Shown here: positions 6,244 to 12,132 of the stretch, one piece after another
Layout: each line of letters starts with the position of its first letter
Position numbering within the stretch: the first letter of the stretch is position 1
From: Ponticaulis sp.
Lineage (GTDB): Bacteria; Pseudomonadota; Alphaproteobacteria; Caulobacterales; Hyphomonadaceae
Reading direction: 5' to 3'
DNA length: 12,132 bases
NCBI GenBank assembly: GCA_002699325.1
Contig: PABS01000064.1
Span: 14,356-26,487, forward strand
Translations under genes and position numbers: made by a program
Notes under the pieces: generated by a model
The model's database searches: none
What the model saw: only the letters and a program-made list of their open reading frames with translations
What the model was told of the DNA's origin: nothing

Positions 6244-8937
6244 TTAATCTCGCGATTTCAGAGCCGCATGTGCGGCAGCGAGTCGCGCAATTGGCACCCT
6301 GTAAGGCGAGCAGGATACGTAATTCAGGCCTGCATCGTGACAGAAAATGACCGATGCCGGATCGCCACCGTGTTCACCACAAATGCCAAGTTTGATGTCA
6401 GGGCGCATCGACTTGCCGCGCTCTACGCCGATGCGAACAAGCTCGCCAACACCGTCCTGATCAATCGTTACGAACGGGTCCTTCTCATAAATACCCTTCT
6501 CCTCATATTGCTTGAGGAACCGGCCAGCATCATCACGGCTGATGCCGAGCGCTGTCTGGGTCAGGTCATTCGTACCAAAAGAGAAGAACTCAGCTTCTTC
6601 AGCAATCTCTGCGGCCCGCAACGCCGCACGTGGCAGTTCGATCATGGTGCCGACAAGATACTCAAGGCGCTCACCTGCAGCAGAGAATACCTCCTCCGCC
6701 ATGGCATTCACACGCTCTTTGAGGATCTGAAGCTCTTTTTTGGTCGCAACCAGCGGGATCATGATCTCCGGGACTGGCTTATAGCCGGTCTCCTTGAACA
6801 CCTGCAGTGCAGCTTCAAAAACCGCTCTCGCCTGCATCTCATAAATCTCTGGATAGGTAATACCCAGGCGACAACCACGGTGCCCCAGCATCGGGTTGGA
6901 TTCAGCAAGCTCTGCCGCACGCGCTTTCAGGTCCTTGGCATCGAGGCCCGTACCCTTGGCAACTTCTGCGATGTCTTCATCCGTGTGAGGCAGGAATTCA
7001 TGCAGCGGCGGATCAAGGAAGCGGATTGTGCATGGACGATCTTCCATGATGCGAAAGATCTCCGCGAAGTCGTCGCGCTGGAATGGCAGCAGCTTTTCGA
7101 GCGCGTCTTTCCGGCCTTTCGTGTTGGAAGCCAGGATCATGGCTCGCACAACTGGAATACGCTCCGCATCAAAGAACATGTGCTCGGTCCGGCAAAGGCC
7201 AATGCCTTCAGCACCGAAGGATTTCGCCGTCAGCACGTCAGCCGGAGTCTCGGCATTGGTACGGACTTTCAGCGTGCGGGCACGATCTGCCCATTCCATA
7301 AGCTTGCCAAAATCACCGGAGAGATCCGGCTTGGTCATTTCGACCTCACCGAACAGAACCTGACCGGCAGCACCATCAACCGTGATCACTTCGCCCTTAC
7401 GGACTTCACGACCGAAAATCCTGAATACGCCTTCAGCTTCCTTGATCTGAAGCTCACCTGCGCCACACACGCACGGACGGCCCATACCCCGCGCCACAAC
7501 AGCTGCGTGACTGGTCATGCCACCCCGCGCGGTAACGATCGCCTGCGCGGCGTGCATGCCGTGAATGTCTTCCGGGCTGGTTTCCAGGCGAACCAGAATC
7601 ACCTTCTCACCTGTCGCAGCCATTTCAGCGGCTTCATCAGAGCTGAAAACGACTTTACCCACGGCGGCGCCCGGTGAAGCCGGAAGCCCCTGCACCAGCA
7701 CATCGCGCTCAGCGTTGGGGGCAATCGTCGGGTGGAGCAGCTGGTCAAGCTGAGCTGGCTCGAGACGAAGTACAGCTTCTTCCTCGCTGATCAGGCCTTC
7801 ACTCGCCATATCAACGGCTATTTTAAGCGCCGCAGCCGCTGTCCGCTTACCATTACGCGTCTGCAGCATGTAGAGGTGATTGCCCTCCACAGTGAACTCA
7901 ATGTCCTGCATGTCGCGATAATGGCTTTCCAGCGTATTCGCCACGTCGGTCAGCTGCTTGTAGACAGCCGGCATTTCTTCTTCGAGTGATTTCAGATCAG
8001 AACCGATTTTCTCCGCGCGCGCTTTGGAGATTGGCGCTGGCGTACGGATGCCCGCAACCACGTCCTCGCCCTGCGCATTGATCAGAAACTCACCATAGAA
8101 CATGTTCTCGCCGGTCGATGGGTCACGTGTGAAAGCCACGCCTGTTGCCGACGTATTGCCCATGTTACCAAACACCATGGACTGAACGTTGACCGCTGTG
8201 CCCCAGGCCTGCGGAATATCATTCAGCTTGCGATAAAGGATCGCGCGGTCGTTCATCCACGAGCCAAAAACGGCTGTAATCGCACCCCAGAGCTGATCCT
8301 TTGGATCTTCCGGGAATGGGTTGGCACTCAGCTTGGCGACCGCGTCCTTATAGCGCTTGATGACTTCCATCCAGTCATCGGCTTCAAGCTCTGTGTCTTC
8401 GGTGAAATCGTTCGTCTCTTTATACGTATCCAGAATATGCTCGAACTCATGGTGAGGCAGGCTCAGAACCACGTTCGAATACATCTGGATGAAGCGGCGA
8501 TAGCTGTCGAAGGCAAAACGGCGGTCACCGGAAAGCTTTGCCAGGCCTTCTGCTGTCTCGCTGTTCAGGCCGAGGTTCAGAACCGTATCCATCATACCCG
8601 GCATAGAGGCGCGCGCGCCAGAACGGACAGAGACCAGAAGCGGGTTCTCAGAATCACCGAACTTCTTGCCGGTTTTCTCTTCGAGGTCAGCCAGCGCAGC
8701 CTCTACCTGGCCTGCCAGTGTCTCCGGGTACTTCTCGCCCAGGTCATAATAGGCGTTGCAGACGTCTGTCGTGATCGTAAAGCCGGGAGGAACAGGCAGA
8801 CCGAGTTTTGCCATCTCAGCGAGGTTTGCACCTTTACCGCCGAGAAGGTTTTTCAGGCTGGCATCGCCGTCCGAGCCGCCACCACCAAATGCATAGACCC
8901 AGCGCGTATCCGTAACTTCACCGGCAAGCTTACTCAT
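6244..8937 (-). CDS. ppdK: Pyruvate, phosphate dikinase PpdK
   Basis: Interconverts pyruvate + ATP + phosphate and PEP + AMP + pyrophosphate, allowing gluconeogenesis from pyruvate or pyrophosphate-using glycolysis. 897 residues, full length. The N-terminal ATP-grasp domain begins with GGKGANLAEM (33-42) and contains SVRSGARASMPGMMDT (103-118). The central swivelling domain carries the phosphohistidine H477 in GGMTSHAAVVARG (472-484); T475, two residues before it, is where the PPDK regulatory protein acts in family members that are so controlled. The C-terminal TIM barrel has LCRTEHMFF (581-589), GTNDLTQT (788-795) and the catalytic C853 in GICGEHGGDPAS (851-862). The domain set and phosphohistidine match PPDK rather than PEP synthase. 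The start follows the glyS stop by 11 bp with AGGGGA overlapping that stop, so the two genes are cotranscribed. A strong terminator ends the unit. Confidence 0.98.
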   Translation of the reverse strand: MSKLAGEVTDTRWVYAFGGGGSDGDASLKNLLGGKGANLAEMAKLGLPVPPGFTITTDVCNAYYDLGEKYPETLAGQVEAALADLEEKTGKKFGDSENPLLVSVRSGARASMPGMMDTVLNLGLNSETAEGLAKLSGDRRFAFDSYRRFIQMYSNVVLSLPHHEFEHILDTYKETNDFTEDTELEADDWMEVIKRYKDAVAKLSANPFPEDPKDQLWGAITAVFGSWMNDRAILYRKLNDIPQAWGTAVNVQSMVFGNMGNTSATGVAFTRDPSTGENMFYGEFLINAQGEDVVAGIRTPAPISKARAEKIGSDLKSLEEEMPAVYKQLTDVANTLESHYRDMQDIEFTVEGNHLYMLQTRNGKRTAAAALKIAVDMASEGLISEEEAVLRLEPAQLDQLLHPTIAPNAERDVLVQGLPASPGAAVGKVVFSSDEAAEMAATGEKVILVRLETSPEDIHGMHAAQAIVTARGGMTSHAAVVARGMGRPCVCGAGELQIKEAEGVFRIFGREVRKGEVITVDGAAGQVLFGEVEMTKPDLSGDFGKLMEWADRARTLKVRTNAETPADVLTAKSFGAEGIGLCRTEHMFFDAERIPVVRAMILASNTKGRKDALEKLLPFQRDDFAEIFRIMEDRPCTIRFLDPPLHEFLPHTDEDIAEVAKGTGLDAKDLKARAAELAESNPMLGHRGCRLGITYPEIYEMQARAVFEAALQVFKETGYKPVPEIMIPLVATKKELQILKERVNAMAEEVFSAAGERLEYLVGTMIELPRAALRAAEIAEEAEFFSFGTNDLTQTALGISRDDAGRFLKQYEEKGIYEKDPFVTIDQDGVGELVRIGVERGKSMRPDIKLGICGEHGGDPASVIFCHDAGLNYVSCSPYRVPIARLAAAHAALKSRD

Positions 8938-8948
8938 TTACTCGTCCC

Positions 8949-11027
8949 CTAACCTTCAATTTTTGTGAAGTCCGCCACGCGACCGAGCACGGACCGTATT
9001 TGAGAGAGCAGATACAATCTGTTTTGCCGCACTGCAACATCGTCTGCGTTCACTGTGACCTGATCAAAAAAAGCATCAATCGGCCCGCGCAGTTCACTCA
9101 ACGCTGACATGGCTGCGCCATAGGCTTCTCGCTCCAGCGCGTCAGTCGCCGCAGCCTCGCTGTCTTTCAGCGCGGCGAACAGGTCTTTTTCTTCTTTTTC
9201 GACCAGAAGGTCGGAATTGACCGTTCCCTGGTATTCAGTGCCGTCTTTTTTCTCTTCTGCTTTGAGAATATTCGTGGCGCGCTTGTATCCGGCCAGCAGA
9301 TTCGCGCCGTCTTCTGTCGCGAGGAAGTCCTGCAGCGCATCAACACGCTTGGTGATGGCCACAAGATCATCTTCGCCGAGCGCAAACACCGCATCAATCA
9401 GGTCATAGCGTTTACCCTGATCTCGCAGGTATTGTTTTACGCGATCCACAAAAAAGCTCATCAGATCTGCGGTGACGGCTTCAGCAGGCAAAACGCCAGA
9501 CTTCTCGCGCAGAACGCCAAGCACATCGCTAATCAGCCCAACCAGCGGAAGGCGGACTTCATTCTCGAAAAGAATGCGCACGACACCCAGCGCCGCACGA
9601 CGCAGCGCAAACGGGTCTTTTGAACCCGTTGGCTTTTCATCAATCGCCCAGAAACCGACCAGCGTATCGAGCTTGTCGGCGAGCGCCACAGCAATCGACA
9701 CTGGCGCGGTTGGCACCGCATCAGACGGCCCCTGCGGCTTGTAATGATCGCGAATGGCGTCAGCGACGGCTTCGGGCTCACCCTGCTTCAGTGCATAATA
9801 GCGGCCCATGACGCCCTGGAGCTCAGGGAACTCATAGACCATCTCTGAGACGAGGTCGGACTTGGAAAGCCGGGCTGCGCGTTCAGCCTGATCAGGATCA
9901 GCGCCAACCTTCGGCGCAAGTTCACGGGCCAAAGCCGCAACACGTTCCACCTTGTCAGCAATCGTGCCGAGCTCTTTCTTGAAGTCGATGGTGGAGAGCT
10001 TCTCGCCCATCGTCTCAAGCGGTGTGGCAAGATCGTTCTCCCAGAAGAAACGGCCATCATTCAGGCGTGCTGACAGAACCCGCGAATTACCTTCCGCGAT
10101 TTTCTTCCCGCCATCCTTCGCGTCCACATTCGCCACCACAACGAAGTTGGGTGCGAGCTGGCCGGTTTTCGGATCTCGGACAGCGAAATATTTCTGGTGA
10201 ACCCGCATGGAGAGCTGGATGACCTCGTCAGGCAGGTCGAGAAAATCGGGGTCCATTTTGCCAAGCAGAACAACCGGCCATTCAGCGAGGCCCGTCACTT
10301 CTTCAAGGAGTCCCCGGTCCTCGACCAGTTCGAGCCCTGCATCACTGCAGACCTTATTGGCATCTTTTTCAATCTTCTCGCGGCGCTCCTCGCGGGACAG
10401 CATGACGTGCCCCTGGCGCTCCAGCTTGTCGCGATAGGAATTGGCATCCGTTACCTTGAACGGACCGCGTCCATGAATGCGGTGGCCTTCTACTTCATTG
10501 CCGGATTTCAGACCTTCAAGTTCAAATGGCACAACATCGCCACCGAACAGGCAGGTCACACGCTGCAAGGGACGAACCCAGCGCAGATCGCCCTCGCCCC
10601 AGCGCATGCTTTTCGGCCAGTGGAAGTTGCGGATAATAGTAGGAATAGCCTCAGCCAGAATGTCTTCAGCTTTGCGCCCCGACGTCTCGATCACGGCAAC
10701 ATAGAAGTCGCCTTTTTTCGGGTCAGACCGGACTTCAGCCTGGTCGATGCTGGAAAGGCCAGCGCCGCGCATAAAGCCTTCAACAGCCTTTTCCGGCGCG
10801 CCGACTTTCGGGCCCTTGCGCTCTTCACGCACATCTTCCGATTTCGTCGCCACATCTTCAATAATGAGGGTCAGACGTCGCGGACCTGAAAGCGTCTCAA
10901 CCTCACCGAAATTCAGGCCGGCACTATCCAGAGCGGCAGTGACGGCCGCGCCAAGATCTGCCTCGGCTTTTGCCTGCATGCGGGCTGGAATTTCTTCAGA
11001 GAAGATTTCAAGAAGGAGTTGGGGCAT
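8949..11027 (-). CDS. glyS: Glycyl-tRNA synthetase beta subunit GlyS
   Basis: Beta chain of the bacterial alpha2beta2 glycyl-tRNA synthetase, which charges tRNA-Gly in the cytoplasm together with GlyQ. 692 residues, close to the 689 of E. coli GlyS. N-terminal signature LLLEIFSEEIPARM (4-17); HWPKSMRW (136-143); DFKKELGTIADKVER (348-362); the HD-like region KSDLVSEMVYEFPELQGVMGRYYA (389-412) and ADKLDTLVGFW (450-460); KDPFALRRAALGVVRI (470-485); and a C-terminal DALR-type anticodon-binding region ending with NRLYLLSQIRSVL (669-681). The catalytic partner gene glyQ, usually next to glyS, is absent: the region upstream is a divergent intergenic space and a + strand small gene. ppdK follows in the same operon. 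No strong Shine-Dalgarno precedes the ATG, but the N-terminus matches the family start. Confidence 0.98.
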   Translation of the reverse strand: MPQLLLEIFSEEIPARMQAKAEADLGAAVTAALDSAGLNFGEVETLSGPRRLTLIIEDVATKSEDVREERKGPKVGAPEKAVEGFMRGAGLSSIDQAEVRSDPKKGDFYVAVIETSGRKAEDILAEAIPTIIRNFHWPKSMRWGEGDLRWVRPLQRVTCLFGGDVVPFELEGLKSGNEVEGHRIHGRGPFKVTDANSYRDKLERQGHVMLSREERREKIEKDANKVCSDAGLELVEDRGLLEEVTGLAEWPVVLLGKMDPDFLDLPDEVIQLSMRVHQKYFAVRDPKTGQLAPNFVVVANVDAKDGGKKIAEGNSRVLSARLNDGRFFWENDLATPLETMGEKLSTIDFKKELGTIADKVERVAALARELAPKVGADPDQAERAARLSKSDLVSEMVYEFPELQGVMGRYYALKQGEPEAVADAIRDHYKPQGPSDAVPTAPVSIAVALADKLDTLVGFWAIDEKPTGSKDPFALRRAALGVVRILFENEVRLPLVGLISDVLGVLREKSGVLPAEAVTADLMSFFVDRVKQYLRDQGKRYDLIDAVFALGEDDLVAITKRVDALQDFLATEDGANLLAGYKRATNILKAEEKKDGTEYQGTVNSDLLVEKEEKDLFAALKDSEAAATDALEREAYGAAMSALSELRGPIDAFFDQVTVNADDVAVRQNRLYLLSQIRSVLGRVADFTKIEG

Positions 11028-11056
11028 GTTTTCGCCGAATTAAACAGAACGGGTCC

Positions 11057-11084
11057 GGCATAAGCTCTCTGACTGGTGGGTCAA
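11057..11084 (-). promoter_or_regulatory. Candidate housekeeping promoter for glyS-ppdK
   Basis: On the - strand, TTGACC (11084-11079) is followed after 16 bp by TATGCC (11062-11057), about 30 bp before the glyS start codon. The -35 box is close to TTGACA; the -10 is weak, as is common in alphaproteobacteria. It is the only pair I found at a sensible distance. Confidence 0.35.
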
Positions 11085-11114
11085 GGGGCATTCATAAAAC
11101 CGATACACCATCAT

Positions 11115-11139
11115 GAAACCTGAATGCAGTTTGCGCGTT
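11115..11139 (+). promoter_or_regulatory. Candidate EcfG-type (general stress) promoter for the small acidic protein gene
   Basis: GAAAC (11115-11119), 16 bp, then CGTT (11136-11139). The alphaproteobacterial general stress sigma factor EcfG/SigT recognises GGAAC-N16/17-CGTT, so this site has the right spacing with one mismatch in the -35 element. It would give a leader of roughly 50-60 bases before the ATG at 11201. Single-site matches of this length can arise by chance. Confidence 0.3.
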
Positions 11140-11186
11140 GGTTGTGTCTATCTGGAAGACCATTAAACGGCATTCATACTGTGCCG

Positions 11187-11193
11187 AAAGGAG
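11187..11193 (+). promoter_or_regulatory. Ribosome binding site fixing the start of the 53-residue protein
   Basis: AAAGGAG lies 7 bases before the ATG at 11201. It decides for this ATG over the in-frame upstream GTG at 11138, whose extra residues lack the charged composition of the rest. Confidence 0.8.
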
Positions 11194-11200
11194 AATTTTT

Positions 11201-11362
11201 ATGACTGGGGCGAAAGACAAAGACGACGACAAGACGCTCGGCAATCACGAGCTCGAGCCAAAAGACAAAGACAAGCTGAAAAATCCCGACAAGGATTGGG
11301 ACAAAGTGGATGAAGAGGGCGATGAGTCCTTCCCTGCGTCTGACCCGCCAGCAAATTATTGA
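11201..11362 (+). CDS. Small, highly charged protein with C-terminal ESFPASDPP motif
   Basis: 53 residues with 17 Asp/Glu and 9 Lys and no hydrophobic segment, so probably a soluble and largely disordered cytoplasmic protein. The first 40 residues are runs of K and D; the C-terminus carries DESFPASDPPA (41-51). I recall this short motif at the end of many small uncharacterised alphaproteobacterial proteins; I cannot assign a function to it. A strong ribosome binding site upstream and a terminator 22 bp downstream indicate a real single-gene unit. Transcription diverges from glyS. A possible EcfG-type promoter lies upstream, which would fit a stress-induced role, but that is conjecture. Confidence 0.8.
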   Translation: MTGAKDKDDDKTLGNHELEPKDKDKLKNPDKDWDKVDEEGDESFPASDPPANY

Positions 11363-11383
11363 TTTCAGTCGATTTAGTAAAAC

Positions 11384-11409
11384 AGCCCGCCACTCCGGCG
11401 GGCTTTTTC
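11384..11409 (+). terminator. Rho-independent terminator after the small charged protein gene
   Basis: AGCCCGCC (11384-11391), a 5-base loop and GGCGGGCT (11397-11404) form a perfect 8-bp GC-rich stem followed at once by a T-run (11404-11408). It ends the small gene's transcript and separates it from the cytochrome gene. Confidence 0.93.
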
Positions 11410-11540
11410 GTTTCAGCTCACTCTCCCCAAAACGTGATGCAGAGCGGATGGGATAAAACAGGCCTCGGGCTTTTCACACTGGCAGATCACGATAGTGTAC
11501 CCCCGCGAAGACGAAGAGCAGCAAGAGACTGCTTTGTATC

Positions 11541-11546
11541 GGGAGG
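11541..11546 (+). promoter_or_regulatory. Ribosome binding site supporting a TTG start
   Basis: GGGAGG lies 5 bases before TTG at 11552. No ATG or GTG in this frame near the signal peptide has a comparable site, so the unusual TTG is chosen as the start. Confidence 0.75.
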
Positions 11547-11551
11547 CTTCA

Positions 11552-12132
11552 TTGAAATTTTCACTTGTGTCGCGCGCTGCGCTTTTTTCTGCGCTCATCT
11601 TTTCTGGCAGCGTAGCCCACGCTCAGTTGGACAACCCGGAGTCAGCTCCTGACGACAGTCTGCCGGGCCGCGCCACATTTGAAACTTATTGCGCCGTCTG
11701 CCACGAGAATCCTCAGGATCCCCGCGCAATCCCGTTCTCTCAGATGGTTCAGCTCCCCCGCGCTCAGATTGAACTCGCGCTCAGTCCGCGCGGCGTGATG
11801 GGCCCGATGGCCGCCGCTATGTCTGCAGAAGAAAAAAGCTTCCTTGTCGACTATCTGGTGTCGGGCCAGTCGATCATTGAAGCGGGCAATAACTGGGCGG
11901 AGGACTTTATGTGTCCGGCGGAAGAACGCGCCGTCGACCTGTCAGGCGAAAAGACCTGGACCACATTCGGCGTGGACACAGAAGCGACGCGCTATCTCTC
12001 GGCAGAGGCTGCGGGCCTCACCAAAGAAGATATGGCAAACCTCGATATTGACTGGGTGATCGGCGAACCCGGTGGCACGCAAATGAGTGTCGCGACGGCC
12101 AATATTGGCGACACGCTCTTCCATGGCGGCGG
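11552..12132 (+). CDS. Exported cytochrome c / PQQ-dehydrogenase-like beta-propeller protein (5' part)
   Basis: The gene runs off the right edge; 193 complete codons are visible. Starting at TTG (11552) the product begins MKFSLVSRAALFSALIFSGS, a clear Sec signal peptide probably cut after AHA (residue 24). A c-type cytochrome domain follows, with heme-binding CAVCH (C47, C50, H51) and a region ending MSAEEKSFLVDYLVSG (about 94-109) like the last helix of cytochrome c domains. From about residue 130, TWTTFGVDTEATRYLS (138-153), a downstream NLDIDWVIGEPGGT and the repeat-like ANIGDTLFHGG resemble the start of the beta-propeller in PQQ-dependent dehydrogenases, notably the polyvinyl-alcohol dehydrogenase type that has an N-terminal heme c. 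A periplasmic alcohol-type oxidoreductase is likely. Substrate and PQQ binding cannot be judged, because the key residues lie beyond the window. Confidence 0.82.
   Translation, partial: MKFSLVSRAALFSALIFSGSVAHAQLDNPESAPDDSLPGRATFETYCAVCHENPQDPRAIPFSQMVQLPRAQIELALSPRGVMGPMAAAMSAEEKSFLVDYLVSGQSIIEAGNNWAEDFMCPAEERAVDLSGEKTWTTFGVDTEATRYLSAEAAGLTKEDMANLDIDWVIGEPGGTQMSVATANIGDTLFHGG

Noticed and set aside
6268..7677. 469-codon open frame on + opposite ppdK
   Set aside because: It is entirely antisense to a full-length, motif-complete PpdK, and its translation shows no recognisable domain; a shadow of codon bias.
8437..8952. 171-codon open frame on + opposite the ppdK 5' end
   Set aside because: Antisense shadow of the conserved ATP-grasp region of PpdK.
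10197..10889. 230-codon open frame on + opposite glyS
   Set aside because: Antisense to conserved GlyS coding sequence, with no domain signature or ribosome binding site.
11476..11498. ACACT-N13-AGTGT inverted repeat upstream of the cytochrome gene
   Set aside because: Arms of only 5 bp with a 13-bp spacer are likely by chance; position upstream of a gene is the only support.
11359..11652. 97-codon open frame on + crossing the terminator and the cytochrome signal peptide
   Set aside because: It spans a strong terminator and overlaps, in another frame, the TTG-started cytochrome gene, whose ribosome binding site and signal peptide are convincing.

Overview
This window looks like ordinary chromosome from an alphaproteobacterium. 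The G+C content is moderate to high, and the NadC, SleB-type hydrolase and GlyS-PpdK sequences read as alphaproteobacterial. A marine Hyphomonadaceae/Maricaulales-like lineage is my best guess, but that is an inference from protein style only. There are no rRNA or tRNA genes, insertion sequences, phage genes or CRISPR arrays.

Left part (2-3977, + strand): a de novo NAD biosynthesis cluster. The 3' half of nadA (quinolinate synthase) is followed by two small exported proteins, then nadB (L-aspartate oxidase) and nadC (quinolinate phosphoribosyltransferase). Together NadB, NadA and NadC convert aspartate plus dihydroxyacetone phosphate to nicotinate mononucleotide. The genes are tightly packed: nadB and nadC overlap by ATGA, and the two small genes overlap by TAATG. 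The two small proteins are tandem paralogs with identical spacing of four cysteines. They do not belong to any NAD enzyme family I recognise and are the most unusual item in the window.

Middle (4048-6243): a short-chain dehydrogenase/reductase gene on + converges on a membrane-anchored SleB-like cell wall hydrolase on -, with a two-way terminator between them. Upstream of the hydrolase lies about 360 bp of AT-richer DNA without a credible gene. It contains several small palindromes and a direct repeat, and ends at the ppdK terminator.

Right-centre (6244-11027, - strand): glyS (glycyl-tRNA synthetase beta subunit) and ppdK (pyruvate phosphate dikinase) form a two-gene operon with an 11-bp gap. 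The partner gene glyQ is not next to glyS.

Right end (11028-12132, + strand): a divergent intergenic region carries candidate promoters for glyS and for a 53-residue, highly charged small protein ending in an ESFPASDPP motif, which has its own terminator. Next comes the 5' part of an exported protein with a c-type cytochrome domain joined to a PQQ-dehydrogenase-like beta-propeller. It appears to start at TTG and runs off the window.

Most of the window is housekeeping. I do not see a clear new multi-gene system. The best candidates for undescribed biology are the paralogous exported pair inside the nad cluster and the small ESFPASDPP protein.
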